Of a DNA stretch of 64,000 nt, positions 20,161 through 32,474 are shown one piece after another; the first letter of the stretch is position 1, and each line of letters begins with the position of its first letter. Under the pieces are notes generated by a model. It was not told where the DNA came from and searched no databases. It saw nothing but the letters and a program-made list of their open reading frames with translations. The position numbers and the translations under genes are program-made. Source of the stretch: Microglena sp. YARC (lineage: Eukaryota; Chlorophyta; Chlorophyceae; Chlamydomonadales; Chlamydomonadaceae); assembly GCA_022414725.1 (NCBI GenBank), contig CM039465.1, positions 152,501 to 216,500 of the forward strand, in the 5' to 3' direction.

Positions 20161-22185
20161 TTGGGAGGAAGGAAGTGGTAGAGTGGGAGCAAGTGGGGCA
20201 GACGAAGGTGGTAGATTGGAGAGCGCCGGGTATGCTGATGGGGTGTGTGTGGACAACACCATGGTGGAAGGAAGGGGTAGGTGGAAGGAAAGGGGAAGAA
20301 GTGGGAGGGTGGAAAGAAGTGGTTAGATAGAAGGGGTACATGGAAGGGTGGTAGGTGGAAGGTGGAAGGAAGGAGTAGGTGGTAGGTGGAAGGGTGGTAG
20401 GTGGTAGGTGGAAGGAAGGGGTAAATGGTAGGTGGAAGGAAGGGGTAGGTGGAAGGTGGAAGGAAGGGGTAAATGGTAGGTGGAAGGAAGGGGTAGGTGG
20501 AAGGTGGAAGGAAGGGGTAAATGGTAGGTGGAAGGAAGGGGTAGGTGGAAGGAAGGGTAGGTGAAGGTGGAAGGAAGGGGGTAAACGGTTGGTGGAAGAA
20601 GGGTAGGTGGTAGGTAGAAGGAAGGGGTAGGTGGAAGGAAGTGGTAGAAGTGGGAGCAAGTGGGGCAGACAAGTTGGCTGATTCAAGAGCGTGGCGGTGA
20701 CATGCTGATGGTGTGTGTGTGGACAACGCCATGGTGGAAGGAAGTGGGTGGAGTGGGAGGTGGAGGAAGTGGTAGGTGGAAGGAAGAAGTAGGTGTAGGT
20801 GGAAGGAAGGGGTAGTGGTAGGTGAGAGAAGGGTACGTGGTAGGTGGAGGGTGGTAGGTGGTAGGTGGAAGGAAGGGGTAGGTGGAGGGGTGGAGGTAGT
20901 AGGTGGTAGGTGGAAGAAGGGGTAGGTGGTAGGTGGAAGGGTTGTAGGTGGTAGGTGGTAGGTGGTAGGTGGTAGGTGGTAGGTGGTAGGTGGTAGGTGG
21001 AAGGAAGGGGTAGGTGGTAGGTGGAAGGGTAGTAGGTGGAAGGAAGGGGTAGGTGGAAGGTGGAAGGAAGGGGTAAACGGTAGGTGGGAAGGAAGGGTAG
21101 GTGGTAGGTAGAAGAAGGGGTAGGTGGAAGGAAGTGGTAGAAGTGGGAGCAAGTGGGGCAGACAAGTTGGCTGATTCAAGAGCGTGGCGGTGACATGCTG
21201 ATGGTGTGTGTGTGGACAACGCCATGGTGGAAGGAAGTGGTGGAGGTGGGAGGTGGAAGGAAGTGGTAGGTGGAAGGAAGAAGTAGGTGGTAGGTGGAAT
21301 AAGGGTGTAGGTGTAGGTGGAAGGAAGGGGTAGGTGGAGGGATGGTAGGTGGTAGGTGGTAGGTGGTAGGTGGAAGGAAGGGGTAGGTGGTAGGTGGAAG
21401 GGTTGTAGGTGGTAGGTGGTAGGTGGTAGGTGGAAGGAAGGGGTAGGTGGTAGGTGGAAGGGTAGTAGGTGGAAGGAAGGGGTAGGTGGAAGGAAGGGGT
21501 AGGTGGTAGGTGGAAGGAGTAGGTTGGGGTAGGTGGTAGGTGGTAGGTGTAGGTGGTAGGTGTAGGTGGTAGGTGGAGGGTAGGGAAGGAAGGGGTAGGT
21601 GGAAGGAAGGGGTAGGTGGTAGGTGGTAGGTGGAAGAAAGGGGTAGGTGGTAGGTGGAAGGGTAGTAGGTGGAAGGAAGGGGTAGGTGGAAGGGTAGTAG
21701 GTGGAAGGAAGGGGTAGGTGGTAGGTGGTAGGTGGTAGGTGGAAGGGTAGTAGGTGGAAGGAAGGGGTAGGTGGAAGGGTAGTAGGTGGAAGGAAGGGGT
21801 TAGTGGTAGGTGGTGGTGGGTAGGTGGAAGAAAGGCGGTAGTGGTAGGTGGAAGGGTAGTAGGTGGAAGGAAGGGGTAGGTGGAAGGGTAGTAGGTGGAA
21901 GGAAGGGGTAGGTGGTAGGTGGTAGGTGGTAGGTGGAAGGGTAGTAGGTGGAAGGAAGGGGTAGGTGGAAGGGTAGTAGGTGGAAGGAAGGGGGAGGTGG
22001 TAGGTGGAAGGAAGGGGTAGGTGGTGGAAGGAAAGGGGTAGGTGGAAAGGGTAGTAGGTGGAAGGAAGGGGTAGGTGGTAGGTGGTAGGAGGTAGGTGGA
22101 AGGGTGGTAGGTGGTAGGTGGAAGGAAGGGGTAGAGGTGGGAGCAAATGGGGCAGACAAGAATTCAAGAGCGTGGCGGTGACATG
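20161..22185. repeat. GGTAGGTGGAAGGAAGG satellite with higher-order units
   Basis: About 2 kb built of GGTAGGTGGTAGGTGGAAGG-type short units. A ~90-bp marker (GAGCAAGTGGGGCAGACAAG ... GAGCGTGGCGGTGACATGC ... GACAACGCCATGGTGGAAGG) recurs at about 20185, 20648, 21138 and, partly, 22137. The higher-order spacing is therefore about 460-1000 bp. Minus-strand frames of 300-490 codons rich in HLPPTPSF are artefacts of a period divisible by three. Confidence 0.85.
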
Positions 22186-22572
22186 CTGATGGTGTTATAG
22201 GCAGATCAAACAATGGCAACGAGTGCTTGACACGTGTAGCTGCTGCAAGAAGAGTTAGCACATCCAATATATAAACTGCTGTTTTCTTGCGACGCGTCGC
22301 AAATTGAGAAACTCAGAGTGACTCGGTGTGACCCCAGTGCGACGCGCTGCCTCCCGAACCTACGGAGCGCTCGCGAGCGGTGGCAGAGGGCAGATTCTAG
22401 AGCGTGGCGGTGACATGCGATGTAATGGACATATCAAACGGCGTGAAGGTTCGACATCGCCCATACCATTCGAAAGGCAGTACTTGCAATGTATGCAAAT
22501 TGGGGGATAATGTGGAATGTACAAGTGTTAGGGGTATTGGCTTGTGGGATACCTGGATGTATGGGTTATATA

Positions 22573-22718
22573 TAGGGACCGGGATAACATATGACATCAT
22601 ACAAATCGAATCATATGATATTGTATATAAATGGTAACTTCAGCCAAGTCAGAATGTCGGCATCATATGATATAATATGATTACATGATATCATCTGATA
22701 TCGTATTGCGGATCCTTA
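22573..22718. mobile_element. MITE-like element, family B, copy 2
   Basis: It has ends TAGGGACCGGGATAAC and GTATTGCGGATCCTTA, with interior palindromes ATCATATGATAT and the motif AACTTCAGCC.AGTCAGA. The interior is shared with 45870-46019 and 46577-46758. Confidence 0.6.
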
Positions 22719-22942
22719 GTTATATAAGTTTCAGTGCTTTTCCTAAGGTTTTTGGACTAAACAATAATAATCAATCAGGTCAGATTCCTGCGTCTGCACT
22801 TTGGGGAAATGAAAACATTAATAATCATTTTGCGCGATTTTGGCAATATAACAGTTTTCCTGAAAGAAAAACAATATTGAACATTTCAGAAATTCCCCAG
22901 GGCTTTCATAATTACGTTACAATTCTCTAGTTATATAAGTTG
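22719..22942. other. AT-rich insert flanked by direct repeats
   Basis: The 14-mer TAGTTATATAAGTT occurs at 22719 and again at 22929, bracketing about 200 bp of AT-rich sequence. That sequence holds an 81-codon frame of unrecognised type. It could be an insertion or a simple tandem duplication relic. Confidence 0.3.
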
Positions 22943-22974
22943 TACGGGCAAAGCCTGTTGCAGAGCTCCAGGGG

Positions 22975-23155
22975 TCGTACCTTCAGCCTTCAGTGGATGA
23001 CCACATGGGTGTTGTACGCTTCAGCGCAGTGGATGAACACATGGGTTGTACCTTTTCAGCCTTGAGTGGGATGAACATATGGGTTGTGCTTCAGCCTTGA
23101 GTGTATGAACTCATGGGTTGTACTTTCAGCCTTGAGTGGATGACCACAAGAGTCG
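22975..23155. repeat. ~47-bp tandem repeat, four copies
   Basis: The unit is TTCAGCCTTGAGTGGATGA followed by ACACATGGGTTGTAC, diverged by indels. Confidence 0.8.
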
Positions 23156-23237
23156 ATCGTTTCTTCCCTAACAACCACAGTATCATCCTCACCCTCACAA
23201 TTTTGGATCCAGTAGGGCACAGGGTATTAATGTAGCA

Positions 23238-23257
23238 ATCATCATCATCATCATCAT

Positions 23258-23310
<53 letters not shown>

Positions 23311-24560
23311 CCACCACCACCACTACCATCATCACCACCACCATTCACCATCACCATTCATCACCATGCGATCATCACCATCACCATCACCATCATCACC
23401 ATCATGCACATCACCGTCACCTGAATCACCATCACCACATCCATCACCAAACCATCACCATCACCAGATCACCATCAGTCACCATCACCATCACACCATC
23501 ACCATCACGGGGAGGACAGACCATCACCATCACCATCACCATCACCATCACCATCACCATCGACCATCACCATCACCATCACCATCGACGCATCACCATC
23601 ACCAGTCACCATCACCATCACCATCGTCACCATCACATCACCAACACCACCACCATCACCATCACCATCACATCACCATCACCATCACCATCACCACACC
23701 ATCACATCATCACCATCACCATCACCATCACCATCACCAACCTCCACCACCATCACCATCACACCATCACCATGCACCATCACCATCACCAGCATCCCCA
23801 TCACCATACAACCATCACCATCACCATTCATTCCATCACCATCACCACACCAACACCATCACCATCACCATCACCATCACCACCATCACCATCACCAATC
23901 ACCTACCACCACAACCATCACCATCACCCATCACCATCACCATCACCTATCACCGGTCAACCGCCTCCTACCATCACCATCACCATCACCAGTCACCATC
24001 ACCATCAACACCACCACCACCATCACCATCACCATCACCACCTCACCATCACCATTCACACACACCACCATCACCACTTCCACCATCACCATCACCTCAT
24101 CACGCATCACTCAATCACCACCACCTACCATCACCATTTCACCACCACCACCACCATGGCACCGACCACCACCATCTCACCATCACCATCACCAATCACC
24201 ATCACCATCACCCATCACCATCACCTCATCACCATCACCATCACCATCACCGTTCACCCCCGTACCATCACCATCAAATCAGTGCCATCACCCACATCAG
24301 CCAGCACCATCACCCGCACCACAACCACCACCAGACCCTTACCACCACTCAGCCACCACCACGCACCAACACACACCACCACCACCACCACCCATCACGA
24401 TTCACAACAACCACACCATCACCATCGCATCACCATGATCACCATCACCATCACCATCACCATCACCACCGAACCACCACCACCACGACCAGCATCACCA
24501 CCACAGTCTATTCACACCACCATCTACCACTTTTACCACACACCACACCATTATCACTAG
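23238..24560. repeat. ATC and CATCAC/CACCAT microsatellite block
   Basis: A (TCA)n run (23238-23312) is followed by about 1.25 kb of CACCAT/CATCAC hexamers with interruptions. The long Ser/His/Pro/Thr-rich ORFs (up to 409 codons) over it have no other content, and I do not consider them genes. Confidence 0.92.
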
Positions 24561-24599
24561 CATTTTCCCTCAGCCGCAATCACTTGTCTCCCTGAACGT

Positions 24600-25429
24600 C
24601 AGCATGACTACCACCAACCTTGGTCCTACGTCTCTCAACTGTATCATTACCTATGTCAACTCTATCATATATTTCACTGTGTGTATTTGTTTCGCATGTG
24701 TGAGTTCGTTTTGCGGTTGCAATGCACCAAGTGCGCGTGCATGTCTGTGTGCCTGTGTGTGGGTGGGTTTTGAGAACTAGTGGAGGGCTAGGGCTGGGCA
24801 GCGTACGTGTGCTGTGTCTGTGTGTAGAGCATGCAGCATGGGTGTCATCGCGACTAGTCCGCATGCAGAGCGTCGGGGCAACGCGACGCGGAAAATTGCG
24901 GAGTTGTTAAACGGAAGCAAAAGGTGGCAACGATGGAGCGCGACGTGAAGAATAGTTACGCGACCGTTGGGTTGACGATTGTGCAGACCTTCGAATTTCA
25001 GTTTTTTCGTCGGACAGAAAACGGACATATGGGTAAAGCATGGGGGTTCCCTTGGGCCTCCCTATGAGAGGAGAGGGGCTCGCAAAATAAACCATGTTCA
25101 TGCCCCTCATATCTCCGTCGACGAAGCTTCAGATGGTTGAAGTTCGTTGAAGTCAGGCAAAAGGGGCGGGGTTCATAATCCCTACGGGTGGGCATGAGTG
25201 TTCTCAGTCGCTGTCAATCGCCAAGTGGAGGAACTGGTCGACAGGTAAAGTAGGAGCCGTCAGTGTCTCTACCACTGTAAGACAGGGCTCCCTTAATCCG
25301 GACGCCCCACAGGCGTTATCATGTTTAAATGCTTGAGATGAAGCCCTTGAAGCTCTTTCCCCCCCTCATGTTTGAGATACAGGACCTCCCTCAACAGTTC
25401 CATGTTCAGTTTTCCGGATGACCGTTGCA
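24600..25429. other. No supported gene
   Basis: GT/TG-rich stretches around 24680-24830, then mixed sequence. No ORF has convincing composition on either strand. Confidence 0.4.
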
Positions 25430-26225
25430 GGATCTCCACTTGCTTGGCAGGTGGTATTGAACGCTGCCGGCAACATTAGCATAGAAAACATCCTTCCTCC
25501 TCGCTTTTCAATTATCAATCGTCGCCCGTCGTTCATGACGCTCCCTTGGCACGTTCTTGCTCGGGCACTGCTCGGGCCAGGTGGTCTTGGAACCTACGGC
25601 AACAATTGAATAGGAAAACATCCTCCTCCTGCCTCACTCCCCTCTCCTCTTCCTCTGCCTCACCATCAAGAATCATCATCATCATCGCATGCCATCACCA
25701 TTCAGGGATCATGCGGGCATCATGACTCTGGCCTGCATATGTCCTAGCCGAGGCCACTGCTCCAGTGTTCTTGAAACTGCGCATACGTTGGCATAGAAAG
25801 GCCTCCTCATCATCAACATCACCACGAATCGCACCATCGCCTCGCTGCCTCCTCAGCCCGCCTCCTTATCATCATCAATCATGCATCGACACGATCGGCC
25901 ACAATGGCACCATGAAAATCAGGTATCGTCATCGTCATCGTCCGTCATGAGAGCGCGAGAGGAGCTCCGATGGTCTTGAAATCTAGCTGCACCTTGGCAT
26001 AGAAAGAACCTCCTCTCCTCACTCCACCGCATCATCATCATGCAATCATCACCACCATCACCACCATTGTCATAGCGGATACATCGCCACCATCACCATG
26101 ATCGTTCAATCATTGTATGACTCTCGCCCTGCAAGTTGCGTCCCACTGCTGCCAGGTCGTCTGGTTGATCTACGCAATCTTTTAGGCCATAGAATATATA
26201 TCCTCACGCATGCCAGCACCGACTG
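25430..26225. repeat. Degenerate tandem array, about five copies
   Basis: The block CAGGTGGTCTTGGAACCTAC, GGCAACATTGGCATAGAAA, then ACATCCTCCTCCT recurs at about 25440, 25580, 25755, 25965 and 26150, with variable spacing (about 140-210 bp) and many indels. ATC/CAT triplets lie between. Confidence 0.65.
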
Positions 26226-26739
26226 AGAGAGAGCGCAAGGTCACCACCACCGAGTCAGCAGCTTCGGCTTGTCCTGTGAGTAATTTTTTCAGGTTTGATC
26301 AACGCCAGACCTGCAAACGTATGCCGGAGTGCGGCCCATTATTGGCACACCCCAGGTGAAGACAACGTGTGTTAGTTCGTCGCGCGGGGGCGTTATGTTT
26401 TTCCGTTGAGCAAAATAGACCAGATCGCATCATGGAGTGAAGAGTCGGGGGTCCGACTCACGCCCCTGGTGGGTTCGCATGTGGCGGAGTTGAGGTCGTC
26501 ATCAACCGCGAAGAGTGAGAGTGTCCAGTGAGGGTAGAGACCGCTCCCCTCACCCAGCGTACGGACGGGTCCCTTAACATCACGCCCGGCACGCGGAGGG
26601 TGTATCAGGACCATTGGTTCGTTGCAAGGGTGGCGCATAGGTGTCTGATTAGGGTGGGACGGCGTAAGGGAAAATGCATAAGCCTGAGATTATGCCAAGG
26701 ACCGATTATAAACGTCGTCTAGTGATGCGTTGAGCCATG

Positions 26740-28590
26740 TCGAAACTGTTTTTCATATCGCAAGTGAAGACAAGCAACAGTTTGATAGAGCTCCTTCGAG
26801 AGGGCGGAGGGGGGGGGAGATATGGGGCCTCTGGGGGGGGGGCGGGAGTGTGTGTGTGTTGGGTGGGGGGGGGGGAGGTAAAAGGCAGATTTTTAAAAAA
26901 GTGCGGCCCGCATTATGGCACATTGGTTTGAGACAAGTGGTGGTGGCCACCGTTGGTTTTGTGTGATGACCACAAGCTGATTGGAGCTATTTGAGAGGGT
27001 CACCATATACCGCTACTTTGAGACGGCCCATGGAATGATCAGTTTTGTAGGAGTCATGGGCCATCCGGGGGGTGGGGTGGGGGTGGGTGAAGGGCAGATT
27101 TAAAAAAATTTTGCGGCCCGGTCAAACAGTGCGGCGATGAGTGCAAACACCAGGGTGAGACAGAGGCGTATGACCGACCCTCTTTTTGTGTATTGTTACC
27201 GACAGCTGATAGAGCTCTTCAAGAGGTCACCAGAGGAGCCCTCTTGACTCCTGAGATATAATGGGAGAGAGAGAATTGGCCTCCAAGGTGAGGTAGGGGT
27301 GGGGTGGGGTGGGGGTAAGGGCAAGATTTTAAAAAATTGGCGGGCGCCATAGGGCACACTAGGAGAGGGACAAGCTTGTCGTTGGTTATTTTTTCGTTGC
27401 AAGGTGGGCGCAAGGTGTCTGGTTCAGGGTGGTCCGTGCCTAGGGAAATCATTAAGCGGTCTATATTGTCGCTGCGACCCGAGGTTATAAATAGTCGGTC
27501 CTAGCAATGCTTGGCCATTTTTGTTCAAGCTGTTCCTCAAATCCAAGTGAAGACGCAAATTGTATAGAGCCTCTTCGAGAAGGAGGATATGGGCCTCTGG
27601 GGGGAGGGGAGGGGGGGGGGTAGGGTGTGTGTGTGGGGGGGAAAGGCAGAACTAAAAAAGTGGCGTCCCCATTATGCACACCAGTAAGACAAGCGGTTGG
27701 TGGCGGTGCCTAGTATGCCTTGACATTTTGTCATTTGATTTCTCAATCCAAGTGAAGACCAACAGTCTGTAGAGCCGTGGGTGCGGAGAAGAAGAAAAGC
27801 CTCTGGGGCACATGGGGCGCGCACTGGGGGGCAAATTCTCCCCTTAAGAGTATGTTCCTGCCTTGAATGCTGTGCATCTGCAAAGCAAAATGTAACTTAT
27901 GATAAGACGCGAGAGTTGTATAAGAGCGTAGGAGAAGGAAGTTATTGGCCCCCTGGGGCAGCACGCAACTGGAAATTCTGCGGCCCTTGAAAGTATGTTT
28001 CCTGGCCTTAGATGCTTTGTGCATTGCAAGATCAGAAATGTAACTATGGTACAGACCGCGAGTTTTGAAATAGAGCTCTTACGAGAGGAGTTATTGGCCT
28101 CTGGGGCACACCAGACCAAATTCTCCTCTTACGAGCATGTTCCTGGCCTTGATGCTTTGCATTGCAATAAAGATTGCAAGTAGAGTAGAGCTCTTGCGAG
28201 AAGGATCACCACGGTAGAGGTCTAGCTATTGAGACCGACAGGGTGGTTCAACCCGTTGCGGAGGTTACACTATTTGCTTCGCTGCCACCTTGAAAGAGGC
28301 CAAGAACTTCCCATGTGTGCTGTCGCGCAGTAGTCGAAAGCTCGTGCGCAGTAAGCGGTCTGTGAAAGCAGAGAGTTTGCAAGTAGATAGAGCTCTTCGA
28401 GTTGGTCACCACAGCATCCTAGGTATATCCGCCAATTGGATGAATTAGTGAATGAGATTATGGGCTCTCTTGGGGCAGCTGACCACAAATTTACCCTGTG
28501 AAAGTATGTCCCTGCGCTTGCACTGGTTGCATTGCAAATCAAAAAATGAAACCGCGAGTGGTAAGAGCTCTTTTTAGAGGATCACCATCA
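26740..28590. repeat. Degenerate ~150-290-bp tandem array
   Basis: The block CAAGTGAAGAC, GCAAGTTTGATAGAGCTCTT, CGAGAGGATCACC recurs, with many small insertions and deletions, at about 26760, 26978, 27195, 27540, 27745, 27905, 28055, 28170, 28375 and 28550. It is often followed by a TTGGCCTCTGGGGG-type block. The density of single-base indels suggests either an old satellite or poorly polished long-read sequence. Confidence 0.6.
28205..28385 (+). mobile_element. tRNA-derived SINE-like repeat, copy 3
   Basis: A decayed A box (GGTAGAGGTCTAGC), a B-box-like GTGGTTCAACCCG, then CTGCCACCTTGAAAGAGGC, GTGCTGTCGCGCAGTAGTCG and GCGGTCTGTGAAAGC. It is homologous to 16195-16330 and sits inside the degenerate array. 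Confidence 0.55.
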
Positions 28591-28599
28591 AGGGTAACT

Positions 28600-29467
28600 A
28601 CAAAGCACGCGGCGGCAGCGCGATTTCACGCACACTTTTTGAGGCCCGCTCTGGCTGCGAAGGAGAGGGGTTCAACCGCCCGTTGGGCGGCAGCGGCGCA
28701 GTTTTTTTGCGCTTTTTGCACTACAGGGATACGCGCTGACGAACTTGACGTTCTGTGCGGCTTAAGCGAGACCAAAATTTGACAATGTTCTGAGCTAGTG
28801 GGGGTAAGCCAGACCATGCTTCGAGCAGCAGCGGACGGAATGGCGACGGGCGTTATCCAAACACGGAGAACCAGTAGGGTGGTGCAAGTTGGCAGGCGTG
28901 CTTTTCAGGGTTTCTGCGGCCTAGCAGCTTCTGGGCAGGCTCCTCAGCCTTCTTCTTGAAGAGTAGAAACCTTTTTCATTTAAAAGTGAATCAGAGCACC
29001 CGATTAAAAAAAGAATTAAATGAGATTCATTCATATCAAGTAAAATTCATAAAAGCAAGGAATTAAAATAATTATAGCATACAACCCCGATACCCGATCA
29101 TCAAGCACTTCCAAGATACGTCACATATGGGACTCTTGCTAAGGACGTGGTGTCAAAGGGAACCGGCTCGTATAGTATGGGCGATGGACGGGCTTTCATA
29201 CACACCTGTAGAGTGCCAGTTACCGAGGCGGGGGGGGCGAGAAGCGACCCTCGCGGGACCAGGTGACCCGTCCGATGGGGCTTCGAACGAGTAACCTGAT
29301 AGGACCCCGCACCTGGCTTCGCGTGCCAGAGTCAGGGAGGCTCTACGATAGAGCGCGATCCCGTTCCGAACGGGGATCCGAAAACAATTAATAGTCAAGT
29401 CAGCTATAGAGCAATTTTGTTTTTTTTCGGAAGAGACTAGAAAGTTCAGTAGAGACGTCAGATCCAT

Positions 29468-29468
<1 letters not shown>
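28600..29468. other. No supported gene
   Basis: Contains a weak family-A-like end at about 28937 (AGCAGCTTCTGGGCAGGCTCC) and a GC-rich block at 29150-29390. The GC-rich block carries GGTTACTCGTTCGAAGCC (minus strand), which resembles a tRNA B box without the rest of a tRNA. Confidence 0.35.
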
Positions 29469-29505
<37 letters not shown>

Positions 29506-29520
29506 TTGTTTTTTTTTTTT
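29469..29520 (+). repeat. Poly(T) tract
   Basis: 36 T, then GTTG, then 12 T. Confidence 0.95.
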
Positions 29521-29779
29521 GAGGAGGAGTGATGATTTCATTTTCTGCTGCCCTACTGACTCCATGTGCCTCGGACTGACGGAAGTCAAGGAGATTAGTG
29601 AGGGGGAAAAAGAATCGGCCAGAGAAACGTGAACTTAAGAAAAAGGAGCTTCAAAGTTTCAAAATGAAGTCTTCTCCTGATGGAGGACCTGGCTCGGAGC
29701 AGGTCAAGCTAGGCTATAGGACGTTCTTGGCCCCCGAACAGGGGGACGGTTGTCAAATTTCTAAGAGCACCGACCGCAC

Positions 29780-30457
29780 CCACCAACTGTACTGAGCACT
29801 GACACGGATGTGTCGTGTTCAACGAGCAACCGCCACCACCGCACCCACCCACACCACCCACCCACACACAAACACCACTGTACTGGAGCACGTGTCACAG
29901 AATGTCCCTGGTGTATCGACAGCGCACCCTCACGACCACCCACACCCACACCGGCACCGAGCACACATCATGTAACTGAGCACTGACACGGAATTGTCGT
30001 TATTCATACCACACACTCCCACGCCCCACCCCCACACAGACAGCCACAGCACCGCACCCAGCAGCCACCCCCCCACACAGGGGGGGTGTCATGTACGAGC
30101 ACTGAACCACGGATGTCGTGTCTTTCCAATGTGACCCATATAAATAGACTATCCTCCTCGGCTTGAAAGTGAAGGACCGTTGCTCGAGACAGTCAAGCTA
30201 GGGAGAACGTGCCAGCGGCACCGACACAGATGTTCGTGTTCTAGGGCGACGACCGCATCGCGGGCCGGGGGCGCAACCCACACACCCACACATACACATA
30301 CACCACTGTACTCAGCACGAGCGACACAGATGCGTGTTCTATGACACGCACCACCACGAGAGCGGCAACGATACACATAAGCACTGGTAGCTGCAGCACC
30401 GGACACAGATGCGTGTTCTAATGACATCCGCGCACGCCAAGCGCCACCCACGGACGC
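29780..30457. repeat. Degenerate ~100-130-bp tandem array at the left gap edge
   Basis: The block TGTACTGAGCACTGACACGG with ATGTGTCGTGTTC recurs at about 29787, 29878, 29969, 30091, 30205, 30308 and 30390, separated by CACCCACACACC-rich spacers. It runs into the N gap. Confidence 0.7.
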
Positions 30458-31457
30458 NNNNNNNNNNNNNNNNNNNNNNNNNNNNNNNNNNNNNNNNNNN
30501 NNNNNNNNNNNNNNNNNNNNNNNNNNNNNNNNNNNNNNNNNNNNNNNNNNNNNNNNNNNNNNNNNNNNNNNNNNNNNNNNNNNNNNNNNNNNNNNNNNNN
30601 NNNNNNNNNNNNNNNNNNNNNNNNNNNNNNNNNNNNNNNNNNNNNNNNNNNNNNNNNNNNNNNNNNNNNNNNNNNNNNNNNNNNNNNNNNNNNNNNNNNN
30701 NNNNNNNNNNNNNNNNNNNNNNNNNNNNNNNNNNNNNNNNNNNNNNNNNNNNNNNNNNNNNNNNNNNNNNNNNNNNNNNNNNNNNNNNNNNNNNNNNNNN
30801 NNNNNNNNNNNNNNNNNNNNNNNNNNNNNNNNNNNNNNNNNNNNNNNNNNNNNNNNNNNNNNNNNNNNNNNNNNNNNNNNNNNNNNNNNNNNNNNNNNNN
30901 NNNNNNNNNNNNNNNNNNNNNNNNNNNNNNNNNNNNNNNNNNNNNNNNNNNNNNNNNNNNNNNNNNNNNNNNNNNNNNNNNNNNNNNNNNNNNNNNNNNN
31001 NNNNNNNNNNNNNNNNNNNNNNNNNNNNNNNNNNNNNNNNNNNNNNNNNNNNNNNNNNNNNNNNNNNNNNNNNNNNNNNNNNNNNNNNNNNNNNNNNNNN
31101 NNNNNNNNNNNNNNNNNNNNNNNNNNNNNNNNNNNNNNNNNNNNNNNNNNNNNNNNNNNNNNNNNNNNNNNNNNNNNNNNNNNNNNNNNNNNNNNNNNNN
31201 NNNNNNNNNNNNNNNNNNNNNNNNNNNNNNNNNNNNNNNNNNNNNNNNNNNNNNNNNNNNNNNNNNNNNNNNNNNNNNNNNNNNNNNNNNNNNNNNNNNN
31301 NNNNNNNNNNNNNNNNNNNNNNNNNNNNNNNNNNNNNNNNNNNNNNNNNNNNNNNNNNNNNNNNNNNNNNNNNNNNNNNNNNNNNNNNNNNNNNNNNNNN
31401 NNNNNNNNNNNNNNNNNNNNNNNNNNNNNNNNNNNNNNNNNNNNNNNNNNNNNNNNN
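30458..31457. other. Assembly gap (1000 N)
   Basis: Exactly 1000 N. Frames of 385-442 codons across it are meaningless. Confidence 1.
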
Positions 31458-31739
31458 GCTACCCAACCAGGATGCAATGAAACAACACCATGCCACTTTT
31501 TTTGGGGGGCTTAGCGCTACGCAGTGTGCCCTTTCCAACTCAACTTATTTTCTTTCTTTTTATTAGTGGTCTACCGGTGATACTGCTCTCCGCTTGCTGG
31601 TGGTGTCCTTTAATTCAGTCCTGTGAAGATACTGCATTACACGGCATGTATACAATCTCATTTCCAATTTCGATTCCACTTTCAAGCTTAACTCAAACTT
31701 CTGTAGGCGTTTATCTTTCGCCTCTCGTAGAAACTCAGT

Positions 31740-32110
31740 GAGCGCTTTCTTGTTACGCGGTCCCAGCTTCCTGGGGTGAAGAGCAGGGCAGTTGGCTTTG
31801 GCACTGCAAAATGGCCGCGCCTGGGTCGCTGTTTTGTGTGAGGGTCCGCTTCCTGGGCGTGAAGAGCAAGGCAGTGCTTGGCACCAAACTGGCCAGGCCT
31901 AGGGTCGCTGTTTTGTGTACGGGTCCCGCTTGCCTGGGAGGAAGAAGCCAAGGGCAGTTGGCTTGGCCACCAAACTGCAGCCAGGCCTGGTCGGTTTTGT
32001 GTACGGGCGTCCGCTCCCTGGGGTGTAAGAGCAAGGGGCAGTTGTTGGCACCAACACTGGCCAGCCTGGGTCGCTTTTTGTTACGGCGTCCCGTCCTGGG
32101 TTGAAAATTT
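31740..32110. repeat. ~80-bp tandem array at the right gap side
   Basis: About four and a half copies of GGTCGCTGTTTTGTGTACGG, GTCCGCTTCCTGGGGTGAAG, AGCAAGGCAGTTGGC and ACCAAACTGGCCAGGCC, with frequent single-base indels. It is unrelated to the array left of the gap. Confidence 0.8.
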
Positions 32111-32214
32111 TTCATAAAAAGAAAAAGAAAAGGTTTCAACCAAGTTCATATTCTGGTTTAACTACACAGTACAAATGAGATACTCCCCATGCACTGTTTC
32201 TGTTTTGGGGCCGC

Positions 32215-32330
32215 GTCACCGAGCTTCTGGGCAGCTCCCTAGACCTGTTCTTGGGCCCACAACCAGAAGCTAGTTAGTGCGCTTGAAAGATGTTGACGGT
32301 CACTCCAATGGCAGCTGAGATTTGGAGTTT
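32215..32330. mobile_element. MITE-like element, family A, degenerate copy 5
   Basis: GAGCTTCTGGGCAGCTCCCT, then GGGCCCA.AACC.GAAGC and GTGCGCTTGAAAGATG. It matches the reverse complement of the copy at 45205-45410. The right end is not clear. Confidence 0.45.
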
Positions 32331-32474
32331 TTTGGTCTAGGCAGCTTCAATCCCCAAGAGGTATCCGCCCGCCGCACATCTTGGAGCATGACCCCTATTT
32401 TTTATTTTTTTATTATTTCAGTTATTATTATTATTCAGTTATATATTCATTATCAGTTATTATTATTTCAATAT

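Noticed and set aside
19787..22167. Minus-strand ORFs of 300-494 codons rich in HLPPTPSF
   Set aside because: Product of a short satellite with no stop in that frame; no other sequence content.
23366..24595. 409-codon Ser/His/Pro/Thr ORF
   Set aside because: It consists entirely of CATCAC/CACCAT hexamers, which stay open in several frames on both strands.
29150..29390. tRNA gene or SINE (GGTTACTCGTTCGAAGCC on the minus strand)
   Set aside because: Only a B-box-like word; no acceptor stem pairing or A box at the right distance could be found.
30149..31566. ORFs of 385-442 codons
   Set aside because: They span the 1000-N gap.
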